From NCBI RefSeq assembly GCF_033366695.1, contig NZ_JAOBTQ010000001.1, positions 6,200,001 to 6,264,000 on the forward strand: DNA of 64,000 nucleotides, read 5' to 3'. The notes under the pieces were generated by a model. That model saw only the letters and a list, made by a program, of their open reading frames with translations, ran no database searches and was not told the DNA's origin. A program made the position numbers and the translations under genes. Numbering within the stretch: position 1 is the first letter of the stretch; the number at the start of each line of letters is the position of its first letter. Shown here in pieces: positions 19,013-29,538 of this stretch. The DNA is from Streptomyces sp. SCL15-4 (GTDB lineage: Bacteria; Actinomycetota; Actinomycetes; Streptomycetales; Streptomycetaceae).

Positions 19013-19094
19013 GCCGGGTGCGGGATTCGAACCCGCAAGCCCTTTCAGGCAGAGGTGTTTGAGACCTCCGTGTATGCCGTTCCACCAACCCGGC
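19013..19094 (-). tRNA. tRNA-Leu (anticodon CAA)
   Basis: Read on the minus strand, GCCGGGT at the 5' end pairs with ACCCGGC at the 3' end. The T arm reads GCGGGTTCGAATCCCGC. The anticodon stem GAGGT/ACCTC encloses loop CTCAAAC, anticodon CAA, decoding UUG leucine. A long variable arm follows, as expected for a class II tRNA. CCA is not encoded. It is not the UUA-reading bldA tRNA. Confidence 0.93.
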
Positions 19095-19142
19095 AGGCAC
19101 AGCGGAGAGTGTACCGGGTCATCGTACGCCGCCGCCGCTAGG

Positions 19143-19148
19143 TAGGCT
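19143..19148 (+). promoter_or_regulatory. -10 box of pdtaR
   Basis: TAGGCT lies 42 bases before the GTG start at 19191, giving a short leader that contains the ribosome site AAGGAG. The expected -35 region is not a good match. Confidence 0.5.
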
Positions 19149-19190
19149 CTTGAGAAGCAGTACCTGCCTGCCCTGGACCAAGGAGCCTCA

Positions 19191-19850
19191 GTGACCGCCC
19201 CCGAGTCGCCCCAGCCCGTAGACGTGACCGACGACGACAAGTCGCACGTGCCTCCGCTGACGACCCGTGTCGTCATCGCCGAGGACGAGGCCCTGATCCG
19301 GCTCGACCTCAAAGAGATGCTGGAGGAGGAGGGGTACACCGTCGTCGGCGAGGCCGGAGACGGTGAGGAGGCCGTCGAGCTGGCCCGCGAGCACAAGCCC
19401 GACCTGGTCATCCTCGACGTGAAGATGCCCAAGCTCGACGGCATCTCCGCGGCCGAGAAGATCGCCGAGGAGTCCATCGCGCCCGTCCTGATGCTCACCG
19501 CCTTCTCCCAGCGCGACCTGGTCGAGCGCGCCCGGGACGCCGGTGCCATGGCCTACCTGGTCAAGCCCTTCAGCAAGAGCGACGTCGTCCCGGCGATCGA
19601 GATGGCCGTCTCGCGGTTCGCGGAGCTGAAGCAGCTGGAGCAGGAGGTCGCCGACCTCAGCCAGCGGCTGGAGACCCGCAAGCTGGTCGACCGGGCGAAG
19701 TCCATCCTCCAGACCGAGTACGGCCTGACCGAGCCGGCCGCGTTCCGCTGGATCCAGAAGACCTCCATGGACCGCCGCATGTCGATGCAGCAGGTCGCCG
19801 AGGCGGTCATCGCGGACAGCGAGGAGAAGAAGGCGGCCAAGAAGGGCTGA
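19191..19850 (+). CDS. pdtaR: ANTAR-domain response regulator
   Basis: This 219-residue protein has an N-terminal receiver domain and a C-terminal ANTAR RNA-binding domain. The receiver has acidic pair VIAEDEALIR, phospho-acceptor VILDVKMPKLDG, the threonine in LMLTAFS and the lysine in YLVKPFSKSD. The ANTAR part (residues about 145-205) includes LETRKLVDRAKSILQ and RWIQKTSMDRRMSMQQVAEAVI. Phosphorylated PdtaR-type proteins bind RNA hairpins to prevent transcription termination. No histidine kinase gene adjoins it, as usual for this regulator. AAGGAG lies 6 bases before the GTG. Confidence 0.93.
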   Translation: MTAPESPQPVDVTDDDKSHVPPLTTRVVIAEDEALIRLDLKEMLEEEGYTVVGEAGDGEEAVELAREHKPDLVILDVKMPKLDGISAAEKIAEESIAPVLMLTAFSQRDLVERARDAGAMAYLVKPFSKSDVVPAIEMAVSRFAELKQLEQEVADLSQRLETRKLVDRAKSILQTEYGLTEPAAFRWIQKTSMDRRMSMQQVAEAVIADSEEKKAAKKG

Positions 19851-19868
19851 GCGCCCCCGGTACGGCAC

Positions 19869-19899
19869 GGCCCGCGCCCCTGAACAGGCGGCGCGGGCC
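19869..19899 (+). terminator. terminator after pdtaR
   Basis: GGCCCGCGCC (19869-19878) and GGCGCGGGCC (19890-19899) form a perfect 10-base stem with an 11-base loop, 19 bases after the stop, followed by TCGTCGCGTTG. Confidence 0.75.
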
Positions 19900-19988
19900 T
19901 CGTCGCGTTGCCCGGGCGGTCGGAAGGGGCGCGGCCTCAGTAGCCGGGGGCCGTGGGCGTCCCCGCGTCCGGGCGTCGCGGGAGGGCC

Positions 19989-20087
19989 GGGTCAGCTCGC
20001 GGTCGGCCCGGCGGAGGGCTCGGGTCAGCTCGCGGTCGGCCCGGCGGAGGGCTCGGGTCAGCCCGCGGTCGGCCCGGCGGAGGGCTC
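19989..20087. repeat. 33-bp tandem repeat, three copies
   Basis: Three head-to-tail copies of a 33-base unit beginning GGGTCAGCTCGCGG occupy 19989-20021, 20022-20054 and 20055-20087; the third differs by one base (GCCCGC for GCTCGC). Because 33 is a multiple of three, each copy encodes on the minus strand the thioesterase tail PEPSAGPTA(G/S) plus a stop codon. The unit at 20055 is the one used as the gene's 3' end. Confidence 0.93.
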
Positions 20088-20549
20088 GTCGCCCGGGCGG
20101 GCGTCCCGGAGCAGGCAGGTCAGGCGGGCGGAGCAGACCCGGCGGCCCTGCTCGTCGCTGATCACTATCTCGTACGTCGCCGTCGACCGGCCCCGGTGCA
20201 CCGGCGTCGCCACGCCCGTCACCAGGCCCGAGCGGACCCCGCGGTGATGGGTGCAGTTCAGGTCCACACCGACCGCGATCTTCGAGACGCCTCCGTGCAG
20301 CATGGAACCGACCGAGCCCAGGGTCTCCGCCAGCACCGCGGAGGCGCCGCCGTGCAGCAGGCCGTACGGCTGGGTGTTGCCCTCCACCGGCATGGTCCCG
20401 ACCACCCTGTCCGCCGAGGCCTCCAGGATCTGCACGCCCATGCGCGTGCCCAGATGCCCGGCCGAGAACAGGGCGGGCAGGTCCACACCGAGCGCCGCGT
20501 ACTCGTCGATGACCTGCTGCGGGAACTTCGCTTGCTGCTGCTCACCCAT
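20058..20549 (-). CDS. hotdog-fold acyl-CoA thioesterase (PaaI-like)
   Basis: This 163-residue protein is a single hotdog domain of the PaaI/YdiI thioesterase group, cleaving acyl- or aryl-CoA thioesters. The signature PYGLLHGGASAVLAETLGS carries the catalytic HGG and acidic residue; DLNCTHHRGVRSG and TYEIVISDEQGRRVCSARLTCLL follow. The ATG at 20549 opens MGEQQQAKFP. Its last nine codons and stop are part of a 33-bp tandem repeat that continues downstream, so the stop codon itself has been copied. No operon partner is close. Confidence 0.9.
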   Translation of the reverse strand: MGEQQQAKFPQQVIDEYAALGVDLPALFSAGHLGTRMGVQILEASADRVVGTMPVEGNTQPYGLLHGGASAVLAETLGSVGSMLHGGVSKIAVGVDLNCTHHRGVRSGLVTGVATPVHRGRSTATYEIVISDEQGRRVCSARLTCLLRDARPGDEPSAGPTAG

Positions 20550-20597
20550 GGGCCCGGCTCCGTCCGTCGTCCACCACTCTGCTCGCTGAGCGAACGC

Positions 20598-22910
<2,313 letters not shown>

Positions 22911-23126
22911 CGCGCGCTCCCCTTCGACTGCGTATGAGAAGTACCGCCGACGATCCTCCCACGGGGGACTGACATCGATACCGGCCGGGCGCGCGAAGGC
23001 AGTGGCCATTGCTTACGCCCATGTGTGTCTTGCACCGCTCTTTACCGACGGAGCGGTGACGAGCGGCCTGTCTCCTGCGCGCTGGGGCGGTGACCGGTTG
23101 GTCGTCGCGTGCGCGCGGTGGTCGGC

Positions 23127-23360
23127 GACCGGCCGGCCGGCTCCTCTTGTCGGGGCGGTGGCCGGCTGTTTGTCTCGCGGGTGTCGTGGTCGGTGGCCGG
23201 CCGCCCGGCTCGTCCTGCCGGGCGGTGCTCGGCCGCTCGTCTTGTGCGTGCCGGGGGCGGCGGCCGGCCGGCCGGTCGGTTCGTCGTTCTGCCAGGACGG
23301 TGGCCGGTCGCGCGGCTCGTCCGCCGAGGGGGTGATCGGCCGCTCGTACCCTTCCGGCCG
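23127..23360. repeat. degenerate ~34-bp minisatellite between fdhF-like gene and polA
   Basis: Six to seven imperfect copies of a roughly 34-base unit built on GGCCGG...GGCTCGTC...GGGCGGT can be aligned, with GGCCGG (or near variants) at 23127, 23160, 23195, 23231, 23262, 23302 and 23338. The copies are diverged from each other. This fills most of the 577-base space 22911-23487. Open frames across it are low-complexity Arg/Gly/Pro and I do not call a gene. Confidence 0.65.
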
Positions 23361-23487
23361 GAGCGGCCGTCGGGCCGCTCAGCGCTGTGGCGCCGGTCCG
23401 CTCACCGGCCCGTTCGTCGTGTGCGTGGTCACACCCGTCGCGGGCGGACGGTCCGGGTTGTCGGTGGCTCGTGGCAGGATCGGTGAC

Positions 23488-26214
23488 GTGGCAGAGACAG
23501 CACCGAAGCAGACCGACAAGACCCCCGGCGGCACCCGTCCCCGGCTGATGCTCATGGACGGGCACTCGCTGGCCTACCGCGCGTTCTTCGCGCTGCCCGC
23601 GGAGAACTTCACGACCGCGACCGGCCAGCCGACGAACGCGATCTACGGCTTCGCGTCGATGCTGGCCAACACCCTGCGTGACGAGGCGCCCACGCACTTC
23701 GCGGCGGCCTTCGACGTCTCCCGCAAGACCTGGCGCTCCGAGCGGTTCACGGAGTACAAGGCGAACCGCTCCAAGACCCCGGACGAGTTCAAGGGCCAGG
23801 TCGAGCTGATCGGCGAGCTGCTCGACGCGATGCACGCCCCGCGCTTCGCCGTCGAGGGGTACGAGGCGGACGACATCATCGCCACCCTCGCCACGCAGGC
23901 CGAGGCCGAGGGCTTCGAGGTGCTGATCGTCACCGGCGACCGCGACTCGTTCCAGCTGGTCACCGAGAACATCACCGTGCTGTACCCGACGAAGGGCGTC
24001 TCGGAGCTGACCCGGTTCACTCCGGAGAAGGTTTTCGAGAAGTACGGCTTGACGCCCGCCCAGTATCCGGACTTCGCGGCCCTGCGCGGCGACCCGTCCG
24101 ACAACCTCCCCGGCATCCCCGGCGTCGGCGAGAAGACCGCCGCGAAGTGGATCAACCAGTTCGGCTCCTTCGCCGAGCTGGTCGAGCGCGTCGAGGAGGT
24201 CAAGGGCAAGGCGGGCCAGAACCTCCGGGAGCACCTGGAGTCCGTCAAGCTCAACCGCGTCCTCACCGAGCTGGAGCGGCAGGTCGAGCTGCCCAAGGCG
24301 GTCGCCGACCTGGAGCGGACCCCGTACGACCGCAAGGCCGTGTCGATGGTCCTGGACACCCTGGAGATCCGCAACCCGTCGCTGCGCGAGCGCCTCTTCG
24401 CCGTCGACCCCGGTACGGAGGAGACCGAGACCGCCCCGGTCACCGCCGACGGCGTCGAGATCGACGGCACGATCCTGCGCACCGGCGAGCTGGCCCCCTG
24501 GCTCGCCGAGCACGGCGCCGGGCCGCTGGGCGTCGCCACCGTCGGCACCTGGGCGCTGGGCACCGGCTCGGTCGCCGAGGTCGCGCTGGCCGCGGCCGGG
24601 GGAGCGGCGGCCTGGTTCGACCCGGCCGAGCTGGACGAGGCCGACGAGAACGCGTTCGCCGCCTGGCTGGCCGACGCGGAGCGGCCCAAGGTGCTCCACG
24701 ACGCCAAGGGCGCCATGCGCGTCTTCGCCGAGCACGGCTGGCGCGTCGAGGGCGTCGGCATGGACACCGCGCTCGCCGCGTACCTGGTCAAGCCGGGCCG
24801 CCGCTCCTTCGACCTGGACGCGCTGTCCCTGGAGTACCTGCACCGCGAGCTGGCCCCCGCCGCCGCGGCCGAAGGCCAGCTGGCCTTCGGCGCGGACGAG
24901 GGCGCCGAGGCGGAGGCGTTGATGATCCAGGCCCGCGCGGTGCTGGACCTCGGCGAGGCGTTCGAGGAACGGCTGGCGGAGGTCGGCGCGGCGGACCTGC
25001 TCCGGGACGTGGAGCTGCCCACGTCCGTGCTGCTCGCCCGCATGGAGCGGCACGGCATCGCGGCCGACCGGGCGCACCTGGAAGCGATGGAGCAGATGTT
25101 CGCGGGCGCGGTGCAGCAGGCCGTGAAGGAGGCGCACGCGGCGGCCGGCCGCGAGTTCAACCTCGGCTCGCCCAAGCAGCTCCAGGAGGTCCTCTTCGGG
25201 GAGCTGGCGCTGCCGAAGACGAAGAAGACCAAGACCGGCTACACCACCGACGCCGACGCCCTGGCCTGGCTCGCCGCCCAGACCGACAACGAACTGCCGG
25301 TGATCATGCTCCGCCACCGTGAGCAGGCGAAGCTCCGGGTGACCGTCGAGGGTCTGATCAAGACCATCGCGGGCGACGGCCGTATCCACACCACGTTCAA
25401 CCAGACGGTGGCCGCGACCGGACGCCTGTCCTCCACGGACCCGAACCTGCAGAACATCCCCGTGCGCACCGACGAGGGCCGGGCGATCCGCCGGGGCTTC
25501 GTGGTCGGCGAGGGCTTCGAGTCGCTGATGACCGCGGACTACAGCCAGATCGAGCTGCGCGTGATGGCCCACCTGTCCGAGGACGAGGGCCTGATCCGGG
25601 CGTTCACCTCCGGTGAGGACCTGCACACCACGGCCGCGTCCCAGGTGTTCGGGGTCGAGCCGGGTGCGGTGGACGCGGAGATGCGCCGCAAGATCAAGGC
25701 GATGTCGTACGGCCTCGCCTACGGCCTGTCCGCGTTCGGCCTCTCCCAGCAGCTGAACATCGACGCGGGTGAGGCCCGCGCCCTGATGGACGCCTACTTC
25801 GAACGGTTCGGCGGGGTGCGGGACTATCTGCGCCGTGCGGTCGACGAGGCGCGCGCCACGGGCTACACGGCGACGCTGTTCGGCCGCCGCCGCTATCTGC
25901 CGGATCTCAACAGCGACAACCGCCAGCGCCGCGAGGCGGCCGAGCGCATGGCCCTCAACGCGCCCATCCAGGGCACGGCGGCGGACATCGTGAAGATCGC
26001 CATGCTGAAGGTGGACGGCGCGCTGCGGGCGGCGGACCTGAAATCCCGCATGCTGCTCCAGGTCCACGACGAAATCGTCCTGGAGATCGCCCCCGGCGAA
26101 CGAGCGGCCGTGGAGGCGCTCGTGCGCCGCGAGATGGCGAACGCCGTCGACCTGAGGGCTCCGCTGGACGTGTCGGTCGGCGTCGGCCCGGACTGGGAAT
26201 CAGCGGCCCACTGA
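23488..26214 (+). CDS. polA: DNA polymerase I
   Basis: This 908-residue enzyme fills gaps and removes RNA primers in replication and repair. The N-terminal 5'-3' exonuclease covers about residues 20-310 (LMDGHSLAYRAFFA, YEADDIIATLA, VTGDRDSFQL, GDPSDNLPGIPGVGEKTA). The middle domain lacks the DxE metal ligands, so proofreading is probably lost, as known for actinobacterial PolA. Polymerase motifs are intact: TADYSQIELRVMAH (A), RRKIKAMSYGLAYGLSAFG (B) and LLQVHDEIVLE (C). I chose the GTG at 23488 from the family start VAETAP; CAGGAT 7 bases upstream suggests a leaderless mRNA. Confidence 0.96.
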   Translation: MAETAPKQTDKTPGGTRPRLMLMDGHSLAYRAFFALPAENFTTATGQPTNAIYGFASMLANTLRDEAPTHFAAAFDVSRKTWRSERFTEYKANRSKTPDEFKGQVELIGELLDAMHAPRFAVEGYEADDIIATLATQAEAEGFEVLIVTGDRDSFQLVTENITVLYPTKGVSELTRFTPEKVFEKYGLTPAQYPDFAALRGDPSDNLPGIPGVGEKTAAKWINQFGSFAELVERVEEVKGKAGQNLREHLESVKLNRVLTELERQVELPKAVADLERTPYDRKAVSMVLDTLEIRNPSLRERLFAVDPGTEETETAPVTADGVEIDGTILRTGELAPWLAEHGAGPLGVATVGTWALGTGSVAEVALAAAGGAAAWFDPAELDEADENAFAAWLADAERPKVLHDAKGAMRVFAEHGWRVEGVGMDTALAAYLVKPGRRSFDLDALSLEYLHRELAPAAAAEGQLAFGADEGAEAEALMIQARAVLDLGEAFEERLAEVGAADLLRDVELPTSVLLARMERHGIAADRAHLEAMEQMFAGAVQQAVKEAHAAAGREFNLGSPKQLQEVLFGELALPKTKKTKTGYTTDADALAWLAAQTDNELPVIMLRHREQAKLRVTVEGLIKTIAGDGRIHTTFNQTVAATGRLSSTDPNLQNIPVRTDEGRAIRRGFVVGEGFESLMTADYSQIELRVMAHLSEDEGLIRAFTSGEDLHTTAASQVFGVEPGAVDAEMRRKIKAMSYGLAYGLSAFGLSQQLNIDAGEARALMDAYFERFGGVRDYLRRAVDEARATGYTATLFGRRRYLPDLNSDNRQRREAAERMALNAPIQGTAADIVKIAMLKVDGALRAADLKSRMLLQVHDEIVLEIAPGERAAVEALVRREMANAVDLRAPLDVSVGVGPDWESAAH

Positions 26215-26220
26215 TCGGCA

Positions 26221-26345
26221 GGCGGCGGAGAACCGGCTCATGGGCGGGGCACCGGCACTTTGGTCCGGGCCACCTCTCCGCCGCCGCACCGCACCCAGCT
26301 CAGGGTGTTGCCGAAGGGCCAGCGCGTTGCGGAGCAACGCGCTGG
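26221..26345 (+). terminator. two hairpins after polA
   Basis: The 340-base space 26215-26554 begins with two inverted repeats. GGCGGCGGAGA (26221-26231) pairs with TCTCCGCCGCC (26275-26285) over a 43-base loop. CCAGCGCGTTGC (26319-26330) pairs perfectly with GCAACGCGCTGG (26334-26345) over a 3-base loop. The second is the stronger terminator candidate though no T-tract follows. The rest of the space (26346-26554) shows nothing I can assign. Confidence 0.6.
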
Positions 26346-26554
26346 CAACGCACCGGCCGCCGAGCCCGTGACCGGCCGGGATCACGGCGCGAGCGGCGGC
26401 ACCTCCCGTGCAACAGACGGTCTTCGCTGCCGCGCTTCCGGATCCCGGACCGCAACACCCTCGCCTTCATCCATTCTGGTCCCACCGTCCGCGATCGGCC
26501 GGAAGGGTGCCAAGTCCCGTCGTACGACGGCGGGTTGGATGAAGGGAGCACACG

Positions 26555-26800
26555 GTGGACCGCCCTCTGCTGTCACTGAGATCGACCTTGGTCTTTCTGC
26601 TCGCCCTGCTCACCGGCGCGGTGACCGGCGGGTTGACGGTCGTCGCCGGCGAAGGCACCGCGCGCGGCCTGCTCGCCGGCCTTGCCTGCGCCGGCGTGGC
26701 CGTGCCGTTCTTCGACCGTCTCATCGCCGCCGAGGACAGCGCCGGCCGGCCGGCGGCCCGCGTGGCCGCCGGTGCGGCCGAGAGGGAGAGCGATGGGTGA
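26555..26800 (+). CDS. small two-helix membrane protein
   Basis: This 81-residue protein has two predicted membrane segments, about residues 9-31 (STLVFLLALLTGAVTGGLTVV) and 38-58 (GLLAGLACAGVAVPFFDRL), followed by a short charged tail. I do not recognise a family. The GTG start has AAGGGAG 7 bases upstream. Its last 8 bases overlap the start of the HTH-REC gene, so the two are translationally coupled and may form a membrane-associated signalling pair. That partnership is inference from gene order. Confidence 0.75.
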   Translation: MDRPLLSLRSTLVFLLALLTGAVTGGLTVVAGEGTARGLLAGLACAGVAVPFFDRLIAAEDSAGRPAARVAAGAAERESDG

Positions 26801-27869
26801 GCTGCGGCCGCTGGGGGACGACCTCAACCAGGCCTCCCGGGCCTTGGCGGAGGCGTTGCGCGAGCTGTTCGAGAGCCTCCACGTGTCCGTCCGCCGGTAC
26901 GCGGCCCGCCGCCGGCTCGACCCGGGCACGGTCTCGCGCTATCTGAACGGCACCCGGTTACCGCCCTGGCAGGTGATCAGCGACCTCTTCACCGATGTCG
27001 CCGAGCACCGGGGGACCGCGGTCACCACCGAGGCCATCGAGCTGGTCCGGGGCCTGTACGGATCGGCCGTGGACGCCGCCTCGTCGCCCAAGCACGCGGT
27101 GGAGCTCCTGGAGCGGCAACTGGCCGACGCCGACCACGTCTCGCGGCGGTCCAGCGTCCGCGGCGACGTCCTGGGCGACGCGCTGCTGGACCGGACGCAG
27201 CGCATCGCCGACCTGGAGACGCGGCTCAACCAGTTGGAGGCCGACCGCATCGCGGAGCGGAAACGGGCGGACGAGTTCGCCAAGGCGCATCCGGATGTCT
27301 ACGGCCTCATCCAGGAACGCGACACGCTCCGGGGGGAAGTCGAGCGCCTCGGCGCGGCCCTGTGGGAGGCCCAGGCCCAGCGCGCCGCGGCGGAGGACCG
27401 CTGCACGCTGCTCGAACGCCAGCTGGACGCCGTCGAGCAGACCGCGAAGGCGGTGCTGCCGGCGGGACGGCAGGGCATGCCCAGGATCCTCGTCGTCGAT
27501 GACCAGCCGGACAACCTGCTGGCGATGACCGCGGTCCTGGCGACGCTCGAACAGGAACTCGTCACCGTCTCCTCCGGCCGGGAGGCCCTCAAGGCCCTGC
27601 TCGACCACGACGACTTCGCCGTCATCATCATGGACGTGCAGATGCCGGAGATGGACGGCTACGAGACGTGCGCCCACATCAAACGCCGCCCCAGGACGAG
27701 GGACGTGCCCATCATCTTCCTGACCGCGATGGGCACCGGATCCGAACACTCCGCCCGCGGCTACGCGGCCGGCGCCGTCGACTACATCAGCAAGCCGTTC
27801 GACCCGTGGGCCCTGCGCGCCAAGGTCGCCGTGTTCACCTCCATCTACCTGGAGCGACACGGTCACTAG
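26793..27869 (+). CDS. XRE-type HTH / coiled-coil / response-regulator receiver protein with a TTA codon
   Basis: This 358-residue protein has an unusual order. A helix-turn-helix lies at about residues 28-66 (SVRRYAARRRLDPGTVSRYLNG), a long charged coiled coil at about 100-225 (TQRIADLETRLNQLEADRIAERK), and a complete receiver domain at about 230-350. The receiver keeps the acidic pair (LVVDDQPDN), phospho-acceptor (IIMDVQMPEMDG), threonine (IFLTAMG) and lysine (ISKPFDPWAL). Typical regulators place the receiver first. Codon 56 (26958-26960) is TTA, the leucine of GTRLPPW inside the HTH, making translation dependent on the rare bldA-type tRNA. The ATG overlaps the upstream membrane-protein stop by 8 bases. 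No kinase gene is adjacent. Confidence 0.88.
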   Translation: MGELRPLGDDLNQASRALAEALRELFESLHVSVRRYAARRRLDPGTVSRYLNGTRLPPWQVISDLFTDVAEHRGTAVTTEAIELVRGLYGSAVDAASSPKHAVELLERQLADADHVSRRSSVRGDVLGDALLDRTQRIADLETRLNQLEADRIAERKRADEFAKAHPDVYGLIQERDTLRGEVERLGAALWEAQAQRAAAEDRCTLLERQLDAVEQTAKAVLPAGRQGMPRILVVDDQPDNLLAMTAVLATLEQELVTVSSGREALKALLDHDDFAVIIMDVQMPEMDGYETCAHIKRRPRTRDVPIIFLTAMGTGSEHSARGYAAGAVDYISKPFDPWALRAKVAVFTSIYLERHGH

Positions 27870-28020
27870 CACCGGCCCCGGCCCCTGGTCCGGCCCCCTC
27901 GCCGCGCGCCGGAGCGTTCCGCCCGTGCCCCGGTAACCGGCCAAACCCCCAAAGGGCCCCGTCACTCTCGTGGCCCCCGTCAGAACGCCCACCACCGCCC
28001 GCAGCCGCAACACTGCGGGC

Positions 28021-28440
28021 ATGGGTATACGCATGCTCCACCGCCGGACGCCCGAGGCAGCCGCCGGGGCCTGGGCGGCTGTCGCCTCGGCGCAGGCCGT
28101 GCCCGCCGCGCCGGTCCCGGCCCTCGCGGCCGACGCAAGCACCGCCCGCGTCCCGGCCGACCCGGTCGCGACCGTCCGCGGCGTCACCAGACGCCTCGGC
28201 CGCGCTCTCACCACCCGCCCCGCCCGCCTCCCCGACTGGCGCCAGTGGACCGACCTGGCCCGTGGCTATCTCGCCCTGGCCCTCACCCTGATCCCGAGAT
28301 CCCGCCCCCGGCGCGAAATCACGGTCTTCGTGGCGTCCCTCACCGAGCGGCCGGCCACTCCCGGCCCGCACCGGCCGCCTCGCCGTGATCCCCGTGACGC
28401 CCGTGATCCCCGGGACCGGCGGCCGGACGCCGGAGCCTGA
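28021..28440 (+). CDS. hypothetical protein
   Basis: This frame of 139 residues starts MGIRMLHRRTPEAAAG and is Ala/Arg/Pro-rich. A more structured central part reads LPDWRQWTDLARGYLALALTLIPRSRP, which looks like a helical or membrane-skimming segment. I do not recognise a family. It overlaps the 3' end of the convergent DUF4184 gene by about 100 bases, so the C-terminal Arg/Asp/Pro repeats may not be genuine. No ribosome site precedes the ATG. Treat as a possible gene. Confidence 0.4.
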   Translation: MGIRMLHRRTPEAAAGAWAAVASAQAVPAAPVPALAADASTARVPADPVATVRGVTRRLGRALTTRPARLPDWRQWTDLARGYLALALTLIPRSRPRREITVFVASLTERPATPGPHRPPRRDPRDARDPRDRRPDAGA

Positions 28441-29218
28441 CCCCCACGGCGTACACCAGCAGCCCCAGCACCACCCCGGCGCCCGCCCCGAAGCACAGGG
28501 CGGGCACCAGCTCCCACGGCCGCACGCCCGTACCGCCCCGCTCCCGCCAGAGCACCGTCCGCCGCACCGCTCCCGCCAGCGCGCAGCCGCCGATCACCGC
28601 GAGCGCCCGCCACCGGTCCCGTACGGACAGCGCCGGCACCCCCGCCGGCACCCCGCCGGGCACCCGTCGTAGCGCCCGGACCACGAACACCACGATCAGC
28701 ACCGCGCCCGCCGCCGACGACCCGTACTGCAACCAGGTGTACAGCGGCACGCCCGCCGGACGGTCCCGTCCGACCGCCGGGACCAGCCGCGTACCCCACC
28801 GGTCGTGATGGGTGAACGCGTCCCACACCACATGGGTCAGCGCGCCGAGCACCGCGGAGCAGTACCACCGGGCCGCCGCCGCGACCCGCACGCGCGCGCG
28901 TGGCCTCCCGCGGCGCAGCAGGGCCGCCGGCCGGCCCTGCCACGCCCGCGGCAGCAGCGCGAGCAACGGCTCCCGGACCAGCAGCCACAGCCCCGCCAGC
29001 GCCCAGGCGAGCGGCACATCGACCGTGACGACCCCGGCGAACGCGTGCGTGACCGCGCCCGCCTCCATCCCGCCCGGCAGGACATCGGCCGCGTAGTAGG
29101 GCACATCGGGCGCGTAGGAGCCCGCCACGAGCACCGCGGGCACCAGACGGCCCCGGCCGCTGCCGTCCCGGCGGACCGCGGGCAGCACGGCCGCCGCATG
29201 GCTGAGCGTGAACGGCAC
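28340..29218 (-). CDS. DUF4184-family membrane protein
   Basis: This 292-residue protein matches the DUF4184 family. It starts MPFTLSHAAAVLP and has GSYAPDVPYY, LGALTHVVWDAFTHHDRWG and several hydrophobic membrane segments (about residues 62-82, 185-205, 215-232 and 245-265). Conserved histidines and aspartates resemble those of the YdjM/membrane-bound metal-dependent hydrolase group. The molecular role is unknown. The C-terminal tail contains GDHGRHGDHGEA, a short His/Gly/Asp repeat that may bind metal. It stands alone between a hypothetical gene and the transglycosylase. Confidence 0.8.
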   Translation of the reverse strand: MPFTLSHAAAVLPAVRRDGSGRGRLVPAVLVAGSYAPDVPYYAADVLPGGMEAGAVTHAFAGVVTVDVPLAWALAGLWLLVREPLLALLPRAWQGRPAALLRRGRPRARVRVAAAARWYCSAVLGALTHVVWDAFTHHDRWGTRLVPAVGRDRPAGVPLYTWLQYGSSAAGAVLIVVFVVRALRRVPGGVPAGVPALSVRDRWRALAVIGGCALAGAVRRTVLWRERGGTGVRPWELVPALCFGAGAGVVLGLLVYAVGVRLRRPAAGPGDHGRHGDHGEAAGAGREWPAAR

Positions 29219-29538
29219 CAGGAGCCTCCAGGGCGTACGACGGCACCCGCCTCGGACGCCGGGGTGCGGATCCGGCCAGTATGCGGGACGCCGTCCGAGG
29301 TCACGCGGGGCGGCGGCGGGTGGACGACCGGTGAATTCCGGGAGTCAACGGGTGCCCGTCCACAGCAAGTTGTCGTAGGGTCACCTGGGTCCCCCTGCCG
29401 GGCGCACGGTGACACACACGGCGCTCGGACGAATCTGCGGAACAGGGGCAACCAGAGCACCGGGTCAACCGTCACACCAGAGCGAGGCGGACAGCGACGG
29501 AGACGGACGCGCGGGCGTCCACGGGAGGGGTTCACTCT
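29219..29538. other. 320-base intergenic leader of the transglycosylase gene
   Basis: This space holds a possible -10 TAGGGT at 29376-29381, which would give a leader of about 150 bases. A small perfect hairpin GGACGC-GCGG-GCGTCC (29505-29520) sits directly before the ribosome site GGGAGGGG and ATG. I looked for the conserved c-di-AMP riboswitch core often found before such cell-wall hydrolases and did not find it. Confidence 0.45.

Noticed and set aside
19013..19094. Reading the tRNA-Leu as bldA
   Set aside because: The anticodon is CAA, not TAA, so it decodes UUG rather than UUA.
23090..23486. Small Arg/Gly-rich ORFs between the molybdoenzyme gene and polA
   Set aside because: They lie in a degenerate repeat, have low-complexity composition and no ribosome site.
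29219..29538. Possible c-di-AMP (ydaO-type) riboswitch before the transglycosylase gene
   Set aside because: Such genes often carry one, but the conserved core elements I know were not found; only a small hairpin and a possible -10 are visible.
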